Part shown: positions 55,734-64,000 of the stretch, piece after piece
Numbering within the stretch: the stretch's first letter is position 1
How the letters are laid out: each line of letters starts with the position of its first letter
Source of the DNA: Anaerolineales bacterium
GTDB taxonomy: Bacteria > Chloroflexota > Anaerolineae > Anaerolineales > Villigracilaceae
DNA length: 64,000 bases
Assembly: GCA_020847435.1 (NCBI GenBank)
Contig: JADLBX010000036.1
Span: forward strand, 1-64,000
Direction of reading: 5' to 3'
Notes under the pieces: generated by a model
Told to the model about the DNA's origin: nothing
The model's database searches: none
What the model saw: only the letters and a program-made list of their open reading frames with translations
Position numbers and translations under genes: made by a program

Positions 55734-57155
55734 CTACTTGATCCCCGCCACCTTCAACCCGTCGTCAAGAATCGCTTTCACTTTATCGCCGTGTGTCGTT
55801 TCGCAATAGACGCGCATGATCGGCTCTGTGCCGCTGAAACGGATGAGCAACCAGCCGCCGTCTTCGAGTTTGAATTGGAAGCCGTCTATCGTCACGAGTT
55901 CGGTTACTTTCAAGCCGCCAATGGTCTTTGGGTTGGCGTCGAGAATTTTCTGCTCGCGCATTTTTCTGTCGCCTGAGAAGGGCGTATCAATGCGGTCGTA
56001 AAAATGTTCGCCGACCTTATCGAACAACATCTTCAACAACTCGGTCGGTTTCTTGCCCGTCTGCACCATGAAATCGAGGAAGTACAAGCCAGCCAGAATC
56101 CCGTCGCGTTCGGGGACGTTGTTGCGGAACGCGTAGCCGCCGCTTTCTTCGCCGCCGATCATTGCGTTCGTTTCGATCATCTTCGGCGCGACGTATTTGA
56201 ATCCCACGCCCGTTTCGTGCACCGGCACGTTGTAAATTTTTCCGAGTTTGTTCAACATCGTTGTCGTCGAAAGCGTTTTGACGATGTCGCCGCGCTCGCC
56301 GCGTATTTCGAGCAAATACAACGCCAGCAACGCGTACACGCGCAACTGATCAATAAACTCGCCGTTCTCGTCGCCGATGCCGCAACGGTCCGCGTCGCCG
56401 TCTGTGATCAGCAACACGTCGGCGTTGTTCGCCACCGTCGCCTTGAGCCCCACGTCAACGTTCGGGCGAATCGGCTCAGGTCGCTTCATTTCAGGGAACG
56501 ATGGGTTGCGTTCGTTATGGATTTCAATCACTTTTGTTTTTCCACCTGCAAGCAAACGCGTAAACCAGCCCGCGCCGTTGCCCCACATCGCATCCATCAT
56601 CACGGTGAAGCCCGCGTCTTTGATCTTTTGGATGTCCACAAGTTTATGCAGATTTTTGATGTATGCCTCGGATGCATCGAACACGACAACTTTTCCATCA
56701 CGTTTTGCATCTTGGATGGAAACCCGCTTCGCCTCCGACGGGGAGTCTGGGATCAACGCTTCGATTCTCTTCAACCCTTCGGGGTCTATCGCTCCGCCGT
56801 TCGGGTCGCGGACTTTGAACCCGTTGTCCGTCGGCGGGTTGTGCGAGGCGGTGATGTTGACCGCGCCACAGGCTTTTTTATCCACAACTGCATAAGCGAT
56901 CACGGGAGTTGGCGTCGCGCCGTCGGTCAAATACACATTCAAGCCATTGCCGACCAATACTTCAGCGACCGTCGCCGCGAAATTCTCCGAATGGAATCGT
57001 TTATCGTGACCGACGACAACCCACTTGCCGCCGAATCCTTTTTCGATGAGGTATGATGCAAAGCCTTGCGCGGCGCGGCGGACGTTGTCGAACGTGTAAT
57101 CTTCGGCGATCTCCCCGCGCCAGCCGTCTGTGCCGAATGAAATTTTATAAGTCAT
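55734..57155 (-). CDS. Phosphoglucomutase/phosphomannomutase family protein
   Basis: 473 residues from ATG 57155 (GGAGAG upstream). The four alpha-D-phosphohexomutase parts are seen: FGTDGWRG at the start, the phosphoserine loop [13 protein letters not shown] (~105), metal loop [12 protein letters not shown] (~240), sugar loop [10 protein letters not shown] (~325) and phosphate-binding [12 protein letters not shown] (~445). It interconverts hexose 1- and 6-phosphates and could feed glucose-1-phosphate to GlgC (2491-3753), though substrate preference is not readable. A TATAAT with TTGGTA about 18 bases upstream sits by the palindrome at 57201-57229. Confidence 0.92.
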   Translation of the reverse strand: MTYKISFGTDGWRGEIAEDYTFDNVRRAAQGFASYLIEKGFGGKWVVVGHDKRFHSENFAATVAEVLVGNGLNVYLTDGATPTPVIAYAVVDKKACGAVNITASHNPPTDNGFKVRDPNGGAIDPEGLKRIEALIPDSPSEAKRVSIQDAKRDGKVVVFDASEAYIKNLHKLVDIQKIKDAGFTVMMDAMWGNGAGWFTRLLAGGKTKVIEIHNERNPSFPEMKRPEPIRPNVDVGLKATVANNADVLLITDGDADRCGIGDENGEFIDQLRVYALLALYLLEIRGERGDIVKTLSTTTMLNKLGKIYNVPVHETGVGFKYVAPKMIETNAMIGGEESGGYAFRNNVPERDGILAGLYFLDFMVQTGKKPTELLKMLFDKVGEHFYDRIDTPFSGDRKMREQKILDANPKTIGGLKVTELVTIDGFQFKLEDGGWLLIRFSGTEPIMRVYCETTHGDKVKAILDDGLKVAGIK

Positions 57156-57200
57156 GCTTGACTCTCCAAGGAAGTGATGTGTAGAGGGATTATAAAAGAG

Positions 57201-57229
57201 AACTCCGAGATTTACCAAATCTCGGAGTT
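57201..57229. repeat. Palindrome AACTCCGAGATTT; likely terminator of the STAS-like gene
   Basis: Thirteen-base perfect arms around ACC. It is 12 bases past the stop of the 57242-57604 gene and is followed on the minus strand by a T-rich run. Related to the ACCTCCGAG palindromes at 5299 and 41908. Confidence 0.7.
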
Positions 57230-57241
57230 TCGATTTGCGGG

Positions 57242-57604
57242 TTAATCTTCCGTCAGCCAGTTTTTCGCGGCTTCGATATCGTCGAAGTATTTGAGCGCTT
57301 GACCGGTGATCGCGGTGAGCAGGTCGGCGAGTTTTCGTTTGACGCCAACCACGCCGAGCACAGCCGTTTTCTTCACGAAGGCTTTGGTCGCGGCGGAAGC
57401 CGCGTTCATGGCGGGGAGCAGATCGCTGCCGACGTTGGTGTCGCGCATGTCGGTTAACACCAGCACGGAGTCTTTGGGCTGGGCTTTGACGATCTCCTGC
57501 ACCGCCGCCAACTCCGTTTTTACCGCGTCGGAGTTGTAAAATAGTTTCGAAAAATCCTGATAGAAGATTTTTTTACTGTTGTGTTCGATCCAAGTGGAGC
57601 GCAT
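57242..57604 (-). CDS. STAS/SpoIIAA-like small protein
   Basis: 120 residues, alternating beta/alpha: [60 protein letters not shown] and a C-terminal [18 protein letters not shown] helix. This is the layout of SpoIIAA-like/STAS-SEC14 single-domain proteins (D-IEEAKxWL end), for which ligand-binding or regulatory roles are assumed. The Ser phosphorylated in anti-sigma-antagonists is not evident. GGAGA lies five bases before the ATG; nine bases separate it from the upstream membrane-protein gene. A SpoIIE-type phosphatase gene lies 1.2 kb away on the other strand. Confidence 0.6.
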   Translation of the reverse strand: MRSTWIEHNSKKIFYQDFSKLFYNSDAVKTELAAVQEIVKAQPKDSVLVLTDMRDTNVGSDLLPAMNAASAATKAFVKKTAVLGVVGVKRKLADLLTAITGQALKYFDDIEAAKNWLTED

Positions 57605-57613
57605 GATTATCTC

Positions 57614-58030
57614 CTATTTTCCTTTCGATTCGAAGCGCAACGCTAACCCGGTGGCGACCGCGCCAGCCAATTCCCAGATGCCGACGCCGAGGAAGCGCGC
57701 CGGGGCGAGTTGCGTAATTACCGCCAGCGTAAAAATTGTGAACGTCACACAGCGGAACGGCACAGTCCACTTGTAGAACGGTTTTAGGTCGTTCAGCGCG
57801 GCGAGGATGTAGTACGCGCCCATGTTGAACGATGCCATGGCGGAGGCGGTGATAAAAACGAGGGTGTAATCCCCGGCGGCGCGGGCAGCGCGGTCTAATG
57901 CGGTGAAGCCGAGGAGCGATAAAAGCGTCTCAGGGCGGACCAAGCCGACCAGTCCGAGAAGAAGCGCAAGTAGTCCAAAGATGAAGATCGTCCAGCCCGA
58001 GACGTCTCGAATAGCGATTTTTTTTGGCAT
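57614..58030 (-). CDS. Small four-helix membrane protein, unknown
   Basis: 138 residues from ATG 58030 (CAAGGAG site). A basic start (MPKKIAIRDVSGW) then four hydrophobic helices with GLLALLLGLVGLVRPETLLSLLGF, AASFN-like polar turn (SAMASFNMGAYYILAAL) and FRCVTFTIFTLAVITQL. I cannot name the family with confidence; the pattern recalls small DoxX/DUF4345-type integral membrane proteins. Probably cotranscribed with the STAS-like gene nine bases downstream. Confidence 0.55.
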   Translation of the reverse strand: MPKKIAIRDVSGWTIFIFGLLALLLGLVGLVRPETLLSLLGFTALDRAARAAGDYTLVFITASAMASFNMGAYYILAALNDLKPFYKWTVPFRCVTFTIFTLAVITQLAPARFLGVGIWELAGAVATGLALRFESKGK

Positions 58031-58127
58031 GAATTCTCCTTGCTCGAAATTATAACTGCAAAGGGAGCGTCGGTCTCGACAAAATTGTTTGGCTCGCCTA
58101 TACTGCGAACATCTTTGTGGAGGCGCG

Positions 58128-58763
58128 ATGACGAAATATATGGCAGTGGTGGCTGGGAATATCGGGGTGGGGAAGACTTCGCTCACCGAGCGGATCGGTG
58201 CGCGGCTTGGCTGGCGGACCGGGTATGAATCGGTGGCGGATAACCCGTATCTCGCGGATTTTTACAGCGACATGCGTTCGTGGTCGTTCCATTTGCAGGT
58301 CTTTTTTCTCGGTCATCGAGCCGACCAATACCTGGAGGCGGCGCGCGATCCGCGTTCGGCGATCCTTGATCGGAGCATTTACGAGGATTTCCATATCTTT
58401 GCCCGCGCTTTGCATCACATGGGCGATTTCGCCGAGCGTGATTATCTTGCCTATCGCAAGTTGTTCGAGTTGGTGGTGGGGAGTATGCCGCGCCCGAATT
58501 TGCTGATCTACCTGAAAGCGCCCGTGAATGTGTTGATGGACCGCATCCGCCGCCGGGCGCGGGGGATGGAATCGGGTATCACGCCGGAGTATTTGTCTCT
58601 GCTCGATTCGTTCTACGACGAGTGGCTGGGCGCGTTCGACATGTGCCCGGCGCTGACGATTCAAACGGACGATTTGGACTACGTTCACCAGCCGCGGCAT
58701 TTGGATACGGTCGTCGAGCGGATTCAGAACAAGCTGGCGGGCAAGGAATCGTTGGAGTTCTAA
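58128..58763 (+). CDS. Deoxynucleoside kinase
   Basis: 211 residues from ATG 58128 (GGAGG five bases upstream). P-loop AGNIGVGKTSL (~9-19), the ESVADNPYLADFY substrate loop, ILDRSIYEDFHIF (DRS catalytic motif ~83), RIRRRARGMESGI lid arginines, and YLSLLDSFYDEWL. This is the dNK family (deoxyguanosine/deoxyadenosine/deoxycytidine kinases), phosphorylating salvaged deoxynucleosides. Which base is preferred cannot be told. It lies just upstream of the SpoIIE-type phosphatase gene on the same strand, 60 bases apart. Confidence 0.92.
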   Translation: MTKYMAVVAGNIGVGKTSLTERIGARLGWRTGYESVADNPYLADFYSDMRSWSFHLQVFFLGHRADQYLEAARDPRSAILDRSIYEDFHIFARALHHMGDFAERDYLAYRKLFELVVGSMPRPNLLIYLKAPVNVLMDRIRRRARGMESGITPEYLSLLDSFYDEWLGAFDMCPALTIQTDDLDYVHQPRHLDTVVERIQNKLAGKESLEF

Positions 58764-58823
58764 AGTTGCGGGGAACTCCGCTTGGTTTGCGGTGTTTGTA
58801 TTTCCGTGTGATAATTTAGCGTT

Positions 58824-60086
58824 ATGAACGAATCCCTGAAAGCCACCAATTTGTCTGCCAGCCTGCTCACGCGCATCCCACTCTTTTCGCGCCTGCCGGT
58901 GGAGGAGCTGAAACTGTTGCTTAATGCGCTGGATCGGGTCAGTTTGAAGCCGGGCGATATCCTGTTCCGGGAGGGCGAAGCGGCTGAGCATTTGTATATC
59001 GTCGCGCGGGGGCAACTTGAGATTAACATGGCTTCGGGGACCGAAAACGAGTTGATTCTCAATATCATCAACGAAGGCGAATATATCGGCGAGATGGGAA
59101 TCATCATGCCTGGCGGGAGGCGGACGGCCGGCGCGCGCGCGCGCGGCGACGTTCTGTTACTCAGCATGAGCCGCACGCAGTTTCAGGATTTGCTCCACCG
59201 TCATCCCGAATTGGCGAACGCCATGGTCAGCGTGTTGAGCGAGCGGCTTGACAATACGAACGTTCAAACATTCCGCGATTTGACGGAGAAAAACCGTCAA
59301 TTGCAGACCGCCTACGATGAACTCAAAGCCGCGCAGGAGCAATTGATCGAAAAGGAACGCCTCGAAAAGGAGTTGCAGGTCGCGGCAGAAATCCAAATGT
59401 CCATCCTGCCGGATGTGTTGCCCGCGCCCGTTGGCTTCGATTTCGGTGGGCGCATCCTGCCTGCCCGTCAGGTGGGAGGCGATTTTTACGATGTCTTCGA
59501 CCTCGGCGAGGATAAGATCGGCATCTTGATCGGCGATGTGGCGGACAAGGGAGTCCCGTCTGCGATCTTTATGGCGCGGGCGCACGCGCTGATCATCGCT
59601 GAAGCAGACCGCTCCACTTCGCCCGGCGAAGTGCTGAAGATGGTCAACATGCATATCACGCGGTTGGAAAAGTCCACGCAATTCGTCACTGCGCTGTTTG
59701 GGATTCTGGATGTGAAGACCGGGCGGTTTTCCTATGCCCGCGCGGGACACGAGCCGCCGTTGCTGGTCGGCGCGCAAGGCGAGGTGCATCGTTTGCCGCA
59801 CGAGCCCGGCATGGCGCTTGGCTTGTGGGAGGACATCGCCCTCGATGAAAACAGTTTCCAACTCGCAAAGGGTTCGCTGTTGGTGCTGTTCACAGACGGG
59901 ATGACGGACTGCCGCAACCCGGCGGGCGAGCCTTTCGGTCTTGAACGCATCAAGCAGACGATGAAGGGTTTGCGTTCGCATTCCGCACAAACGGCGTGCG
60001 ATCATTTGCTGGAGACGCTGACGAATTATCAAAACGGCGCCAAGCAGGACGACGATGTGACGCTGGTTGCCGTCCACGCGAATTGA
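58824..60086 (+). CDS. Cyclic-nucleotide-binding domain - SpoIIE/PP2C phosphatase
   Basis: 420 residues. cNMP-binding domain (~15-135: PLFSRLPVEELKLLL, GDILFREGEAAEHLYIVARGQLEI, GEYIGEMGIIMPGGRRTAGARA, close to the canonical phosphate-binding cassette); a coiled coil (~150-190, LTEKNRQLQTAYDELKAAQEQ) and a PP2C/SpoIIE phosphatase (~195-420) with GGDFYDVFDL, GDVADKGVPSAIFMA and LFTDGMTD metal ligands. Such proteins dephosphorylate anti-anti-sigma factors, here apparently under cyclic-nucleotide control. GATAAT lies eight bases before the ATG. A terminator follows the stop. Confidence 0.92.
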   Translation: MNESLKATNLSASLLTRIPLFSRLPVEELKLLLNALDRVSLKPGDILFREGEAAEHLYIVARGQLEINMASGTENELILNIINEGEYIGEMGIIMPGGRRTAGARARGDVLLLSMSRTQFQDLLHRHPELANAMVSVLSERLDNTNVQTFRDLTEKNRQLQTAYDELKAAQEQLIEKERLEKELQVAAEIQMSILPDVLPAPVGFDFGGRILPARQVGGDFYDVFDLGEDKIGILIGDVADKGVPSAIFMARAHALIIAEADRSTSPGEVLKMVNMHITRLEKSTQFVTALFGILDVKTGRFSYARAGHEPPLLVGAQGEVHRLPHEPGMALGLWEDIALDENSFQLAKGSLLVLFTDGMTDCRNPAGEPFGLERIKQTMKGLRSHSAQTACDHLLETLTNYQNGAKQDDDVTLVAVHAN

Positions 60087-60089
60087 CGA

Positions 60090-60122
60090 ACAGACCGGGC
60101 TCACCGCCCGGTCTGTTTTTTT
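60090..60122 (+). terminator. Terminator of the SpoIIE-type phosphatase gene
   Basis: ACAGACCGGGC, loop TCACC, GCCCGGTCTGT and a T run. It touches the stop of the convergent cystathionine gene. Confidence 0.92.
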
Positions 60123-61263
60123 AAGCCTGTTCCAACGCTTGTTTCAGGTCTTCGATCAGGTCGTCCTTATTTTCAATTCCAACAGAAAGACGGATCAACG
60201 CGGGATTCACTTCGAGCGGCGACCCGCTGACCGATAGATGCGTCATCGCGGCAGGGAGTTCGATCAACGATTCGACTCCGCCGAGCGATTCGGCGAGGGC
60301 GAAGATTTTCGTCGCTTCGACGACGCGGAGCGCGGCTTCTTTTCCGCCGGTGACGATGAACGAGATCATCCCGCCGCCGTTCTTCATTTGACGCGTTGCG
60401 ATCCTTTGTTGCGGATGGCTGGCGTGGAATGGATAAATAACCTTTTTCACTTTGGGATGCCCAGCTAGAAATTCGACGACCGCGGTTGCGTTTTCAAAAT
60501 GCCGCTCCATGCGGAGGGGGAGGGTTTTGATGCCGCGTAGGACGAGGAAGCAATCCATCGGTCCCGGCACCGCGCCGACGGCGTTTTGCAGGAAGTAAAG
60601 TTTGTCGGCAAGTTCCTTGTCTTTGACGATTGCCGCGCCGCCAACCACATCCGAGTGACCGCCGAGGTATTTGGTCATCGAGTGGACGACGATATCCGCG
60701 CCGAGTTCGAGCGGGCGTTGCAGATATGGCGTGGCGAATGTGTTGTCAACGACGAGTAACGGTTTGTTCGCGTGCGCGTGGACGATCTCCGCCACCGCGC
60801 AGATGTCGGTGATTCGCAAGTAGGGATTCGTGGGAGTCTCAAGCCAGACGAGGCGCGTGGAGGGCGTCAGCGCTTCGGCGACCGATTCAGGATCGGTCGT
60901 ATCGGCAAACGTAAAGTCGAGGTTGAAGCGGCGCAGGATTTTGTCGAAGAGGCGGAACGTGCCGCCGTAGACGTCGTTGCCGGCGAGCACGTGGTCATCC
61001 GAGTTGAGCAGGCGGAGGATGGTGTCTGTCGCGGCGAGTCCCGATGAAAAAGCTAACCCGTAACTTCCGCCTTCGAGCGCGGCGAGGCATTCCTGCAACG
61101 CCTTGCGCGTGGGATTCATCGTGCGTGAGTATTCATATCCCTGACGCGGCTTGCCGACGCCGTCTTGCATGTAGGTGGACGTGAAATAGACGGGCGTCAT
61201 CACCGCTCCGTTGTTGGGGTCGGGTTCCTGTCCGGCGTGAATCGCTAGGGTTTCAAATTTCAT
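60121..61263 (-). CDS. Cystathionine gamma-synthase/lyase family PLP enzyme
   Basis: 380 residues of the Cys/Met-metabolism PLP family. Key features: [49 protein letters not shown], the PLP-lysine segment [16 protein letters not shown] (~200), and [16 protein letters not shown] near the C-terminus. Whether it is synthase (MetB), gamma-lyase or O-acetylhomoserine sulfhydrylase cannot be decided from this sequence; MetB/MetC-like is closest. An AAGGAGATC site precedes ATG 61263. Single gene; no riboswitch was found upstream. Confidence 0.9.
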   Translation of the reverse strand: MKFETLAIHAGQEPDPNNGAVMTPVYFTSTYMQDGVGKPRQGYEYSRTMNPTRKALQECLAALEGGSYGLAFSSGLAATDTILRLLNSDDHVLAGNDVYGGTFRLFDKILRRFNLDFTFADTTDPESVAEALTPSTRLVWLETPTNPYLRITDICAVAEIVHAHANKPLLVVDNTFATPYLQRPLELGADIVVHSMTKYLGGHSDVVGGAAIVKDKELADKLYFLQNAVGAVPGPMDCFLVLRGIKTLPLRMERHFENATAVVEFLAGHPKVKKVIYPFHASHPQQRIATRQMKNGGGMISFIVTGGKEAALRVVEATKIFALAESLGGVESLIELPAAMTHLSVSGSPLEVNPALIRLSVGIENKDDLIEDLKQALEQA

Positions 61264-61397
61264 TCGATCTCCTTTTTGAGAATATGGACGAAATCATACA
61301 AGAAGAATTTGATTTGGGCAATGTGTTTTGCGCTTATGATCGCTCCAAAATTTCATGTTTTGCCATATAATATTTATAACCCCAGAGGAGGCTCCCT

Positions 61398-62165
61398 ATG
61401 TCCAACGAGATTTTTGAAGCCCTTCGACCCTATTTGAACGCCATATTGATCGGTCTACTTGGGTCTGCGCTGGCTTTTATTATTGGTCGGAGCGTCAGTT
61501 GGATCTTGGCTCGGCTTGTGGGGCAGGTTTGGGGGCGCTTTATTGGAAGTTTCCTGGCGTTGGTCGTCATGATCTTGACCGTCAAGTTAATCTTGGACTC
61601 GACCGGCGCGGCAGGTCTGTTGGTGGTGATTGTCACCGCGATCACTGGCGCGGCGGCGATCGGTTCCGAGCAGGTTGTGAGCGATCTTTTGGCGGGCATC
61701 GGCGTTTTAATTGGAAAGACCTATCGTGAAGGGGATTATGTGGTCATCGCGGGTAAGGAAGGCAGGATTTCAAATATCTCGCTTTTTCTGACAACCCTCG
61801 AAACCGTTAATGGCGATGAAATTTACATCCGCAACGCGGAGGCAACCCACGGAACGATTGTCAATTATTCGGCGCATCCGGGACATCTTATTTCCGTGAA
61901 AATACTTCTACCTGTTAATCAGGATCTGAACGTGGCGGTCGTTTCGATCCAAAACCAGTTGAAAGAGTTTGCTCCTGGCGCGCCGAACCAAAAGTTGCAT
62001 GAACCGACGGTGGTGGTCGAATCTGCCGAAGATGGATATTTCATCATGGAGGTGCGGGCTTATATCACGGAGCGGTTGGATCCGGGTCCGGAAAAGACCC
62101 GCTTGTACCTGCTGGCTGTAAATGCGCTCAAAGAGGCGGGCTTAAATCTAGGCGGTTCGGAGTAA
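61398..62165 (+). CDS. MscS-type mechanosensitive channel
   Basis: 255 residues: three membrane helices (~10-110), the third being the pore helix with TAITGAAAIGSEQVVSDLLAGIGVLI (Gly/Ala-rich face), then the beta domain GDYVVIAGKEGRISNISLFLTTLETVNGDEIYIRNAEA and a C-terminal alpha/beta part. It opens under membrane tension to protect against osmotic downshock. TATAAT lies about 27 bases upstream of the ATG, and GAGGAGG (61385) is the ribosome site. The GTG of the next gene starts ten bases after its stop, so they may be cotranscribed. Confidence 0.9.
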   Translation: MSNEIFEALRPYLNAILIGLLGSALAFIIGRSVSWILARLVGQVWGRFIGSFLALVVMILTVKLILDSTGAAGLLVVIVTAITGAAAIGSEQVVSDLLAGIGVLIGKTYREGDYVVIAGKEGRISNISLFLTTLETVNGDEIYIRNAEATHGTIVNYSAHPGHLISVKILLPVNQDLNVAVVSIQNQLKEFAPGAPNQKLHEPTVVVESAEDGYFIMEVRAYITERLDPGPEKTRLYLLAVNALKEAGLNLGGSE

Positions 62166-62174
62166 GGATTTATC

Positions 62175-62948
62175 GTGGGTATTGAAGGGTCTTCAAATTC
62201 AGTATTTCGCGGCGCCAGAGTTCGTAAATCCGTTCGCTTTTTTGTAACGGTTGTCCTAACGACCGGAATGGTGGCAACGGGAGGTTTTGGCGCATTTCCT
62301 GACAATCCGGTGACGAGGACAGTGCAGGAAGAAATCGGGCGGATTTTCCCCGAATCCGTTTTGGACCCGGTCAACGTTTATCTTGAGCGGATCTCAGTTT
62401 CCACAATCGAACCGCGACCGTCGGCGACTCTCAATCCAGCGCTTGATCTGCTCGGCTTGATTGTAGGCGACGTCGCCGCGGAATCTTCCACACCGACCGC
62501 GACAATACCGTCGGCAACGCCCACGCCGCCGCCGACGCTTGAGCCTTCTGCGCCGGCTGTAACCGCTATAAGTATTTCTTCTCCAACATCCACCGCGACC
62601 CTTTCTCCGCCTGTCACGCTCACGCCGATTGCCTGCTCCAACCCTACTACGATCCCGGCAACGATAACATTCTTTAATGGGTCGGGGCAGACGATCGAAG
62701 TTTATCTCGTTAGCCCAGACTGCCGGCTTTTTCTACGCGTAACGCTTGGACCCGAGGAGTCTTTTGTTCAGGAAACCTTCATCGGAGAACTGTGGTGGTT
62801 CATTGATTCTCCCACCCAACGTTTGCTTTCTGATTATGTAGTTTTATCTGCCAATGAGAGTGTGGATGTCTCTACGGGCGAGATTCTCCTCCCGACTCCT
62901 ACAGCGCTGCCGTTCTTAACAGGTACTCCGTTCGGTCCAGACTCTTGA
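62175..62948 (+). CDS. Secreted protein with Pro/Thr linker and VHL-beta-like domain
   Basis: 257 residues starting at GTG 62175. A hydrophobic N-terminal segment (~20-42) may be a signal anchor. A ~100-residue low-complexity region (TPTATIPSATPTPPPTLEPS) follows. The C-terminal ~90 residues, ATITFFNGSGQTIEVYLVSP then RLFLRVTLGPEESFVQETF and GELWWFIDS, match the order of strands of the VHL beta domain (VxFxNxSxxxVxVYWL...LxPGxSxxQxTYxGHxWxF). Two Cys (PIACSNP, PDCRLFL) could form a disulfide. Bacterial VHL-like domains are known but uncommon; their roles are unclear. Located directly after mscS. Confidence 0.62.
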   Translation: MGIEGSSNSVFRGARVRKSVRFFVTVVLTTGMVATGGFGAFPDNPVTRTVQEEIGRIFPESVLDPVNVYLERISVSTIEPRPSATLNPALDLLGLIVGDVAAESSTPTATIPSATPTPPPTLEPSAPAVTAISISSPTSTATLSPPVTLTPIACSNPTTIPATITFFNGSGQTIEVYLVSPDCRLFLRVTLGPEESFVQETFIGELWWFIDSPTQRLLSDYVVLSANESVDVSTGEILLPTPTALPFLTGTPFGPDS

Positions 62949-63060
62949 CGTGTTAACGTCGCGCATAGTATTTCCAGAGGTTAATAGCCATTGAATAAGC
63001 CATCAGTCTAAATTTAGAAGCTCTCGTGCGTCGCAAAGTTTTTTTGTAAGAGGTAACATA

Positions 63061-63105
63061 ATAATCCTGACAGGTGTCTAAACCCCTGTCAGGATTATTT
63101 TTTTT
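63061..63105 (+). terminator. Hairpin with T run, palindrome of the CCTGACAGG family
   Basis: ATAATCCTGACAGG, ten-base loop, CCTGTCAGGATTAT, then TTTTTTT. It terminates the mscS-linked operon, and its T run lies just upstream of the ribosome site of the LmbE gene. The ~110 bases between 62949 and 63060 show no gene. Confidence 0.85.
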
Positions 63106-63119
63106 AGGAGATTAGGAAA

Positions 63120-63965
63120 ATGACAGATCGCAAAACCATTCTTGCTGTGCTGGCGCACCCGGATGACGAAACTTTCGGCTTGGGCGGGACGCTCGCGTTG
63201 TACGCTCAACGCGGTTATGGCACGTATTATCTCTGCGCCACACGCGGCGAGGCAGGCTCGGCAGATGCGGAATTTATGCAAGGCTTCAAAGACACAGCCG
63301 AGATGCGGACAGACGAGTTGATGCGCGCCGCAAAAATTTTGGGCTTGAAGGAAGTCCTCTTTTTAGGCTATCGCGATTCGGGGATGCCCGGCTCGGAGGA
63401 CAACAAACACCCCAACGCGCAGATCAACCATCCCGTCGAAGAAGTGGCGGGGCGCGTCGTCAAATACATCCGCGAACTCAAACCCGAGGTCGTCGTCACC
63501 TTCGATCTCATCGGCGGATACAGGCATCCCGACCACATTCACATCCAGCGCGCGACCACGCTCGCCTTCGAAAAAGCAGGCGACGCGTCTTTCCATCCGG
63601 AGGCTGGCGCGCCGTTCAAACCTGCCGCGTTGTACTATCAGATTTTCCCGCGCGGTTTTCTCAAATGGATGGTGCGCCTCATGCCGCTCATTGGCAAAGA
63701 CCCGCGCAAGTGGGGGCGCAACCAGGATATTGACCTCACCGACCTGATCGTGGATTTCCCGGTTCATGTCAGGCTGGATATTCGTTCCGTTGCAGACGTA
63801 AAGCGCGAAGCCAGCGCACAGCACGCCTCGCAGGACGGAGGTCAAATGCGGCGCGGACTCACGGGACTCATTTTCAAATTCATCGGGGAACACGAAGAAT
63901 TCATGCGCGCCTATCCGCCTGTGGATGGGGATTTCCGCAAGAAAAACGACCTGTTCGATCTGTAA
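63120..63965 (+). CDS. LmbE/PIG-L family deacetylase
   Basis: 281 residues, complete: stop at 63963-63965. Zinc site AHPDDETFGLGGTL (~13-26) and GGYRHPDHIHIQRAT (~137-151) with the HPDDE and HPDH ligands. The family removes N-acetyl groups from glycan or thiol precursors (PIG-L, MshB, BshB). The sequence GTYYLCATRGEAG and DSGMPGSEDNKHPNA suggests the MshB/Mca-like branch, possibly for a low-molecular-weight thiol or amino-sugar substrate. An SD (TAGGAG) precedes the ATG. Confidence 0.9.
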   Translation: MTDRKTILAVLAHPDDETFGLGGTLALYAQRGYGTYYLCATRGEAGSADAEFMQGFKDTAEMRTDELMRAAKILGLKEVLFLGYRDSGMPGSEDNKHPNAQINHPVEEVAGRVVKYIRELKPEVVVTFDLIGGYRHPDHIHIQRATTLAFEKAGDASFHPEAGAPFKPAALYYQIFPRGFLKWMVRLMPLIGKDPRKWGRNQDIDLTDLIVDFPVHVRLDIRSVADVKREASAQHASQDGGQMRRGLTGLIFKFIGEHEEFMRAYPPVDGDFRKKNDLFDL

Positions 63966-64000
63966 GTAAGTGTTTTGAAAATCAAAATTCACCACAGATA

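Noticed and set aside
56004..57056. 350-codon plus-strand frame opposite the phosphohexomutase
   Set aside because: Antisense shadow of a conserved gene, with no recognisable domain.
58098..60104. Two minus-strand frames (58098-59015, 59157-60104) opposite the kinase and phosphatase genes
   Set aside because: Both mirror well-supported plus-strand genes; Arg/Gln/His-rich products without motifs.
61264..61397. SAM riboswitch upstream of the cystathionine gene
   Set aside because: No conserved four-way-junction elements and no terminator hairpin in the 134 bases between the divergent genes.

Overview
The window looks like a chromosomal segment of a Chloroflexota bacterium, most likely class Anaerolineae. 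This is inferred from gene content and style: a proton-pumping pyrophosphatase, a glycogen operon, FHA and Ser/Thr-kinase genes, secreted proteins with Pro/Thr-rich 'TPTPTP' linkers, GC-rich coding sequence, and many short palindromic repeats, some of them inside genes. No phage, transposase, CRISPR array or plasmid gene was seen. It is mostly ordinary housekeeping DNA with a few accessory islands.

Layout. 1-5.3 kb: SnoaL-like fragment, msrB, and a tightly overlapping minus-strand operon glgA-glgC-malQ for glycogen. 5.3-12.6 kb: tRNA-His, then a minus-strand cluster fhaA-fhaB-mtnP-(SEDS/PBP fusion) resembling the actinobacterial fhaA-fhaB-rodA-pbpA locus; a zinc-ribbon protein; a tandem pair of membrane-anchored SH3b proteins; an IscA-like protein with a Cys/Gly/His-rich tail. 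12.6-15.1 kb: hppA behind a near-consensus promoter. 15.1-19.7 kb: a glycan island (two glycosyltransferases and a polytopic membrane protein). 19.7-28.9 kb: mutS, nfeD-slipin pair, GNAT, RNase D plus a beta-CASP nuclease, tRNA-Ser, and a split NAD synthetase. 28.9-34.4 kb: MFS exporter, a probable small RNA or attenuator upstream of a SWIM zinc-finger microprotein, a Tat-exported L,D-transpeptidase, an orphan DNA methyltransferase, a response regulator without its phospho-acceptor Asp, and initiator tRNA. 34.6-44.3 kb: a giant secreted repeat protein, MFS, GT-C-like protein, hemW, orphan molybdenum-hydroxylase FAD subunit, hotdog thioesterase, DUF4380-like protein. 44.5-52.3 kb: lipoprotein, a Ser/Thr kinase with an unusual ectodomain, nucleoside phosphorylase/nucleosidase, MFS, an AHSA1-PDZ-DinB fusion, metG. 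52.3-64 kb: YceD, polyprenyl synthase, TatD, a BrnT-type toxin-antitoxin pair, phosphohexomutase, a STAS-like protein, deoxynucleoside kinase, a cNMP-binding SpoIIE phosphatase, a cystathionine synthase/lyase, MscS, a secreted protein with a VHL-beta-like domain, and an LmbE deacetylase.

The most unusual signal is not a single operon. Short repeats of several families (palindromes, 8-bp tandem units, ATCCTTC and ATTACCA runs, and a CGCTGAGC-GTCGAAGCG element) lie between genes and also, in frame, within conserved housekeeping genes; hemW alone carries four, and mutS, metG and an MFS gene carry others. A second window-wide signal is a -10 box 6-8 nt upstream of the start codon with no Shine-Dalgarno, seen at about eleven genes, which predicts leaderless mRNAs. 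Single-gene oddities include a SEDS-PBP fusion with a degenerate transpeptidase active site, a kinase with RskA-like and calcium-loop ectodomains, and the AHSA1-PDZ-DinB fusion.
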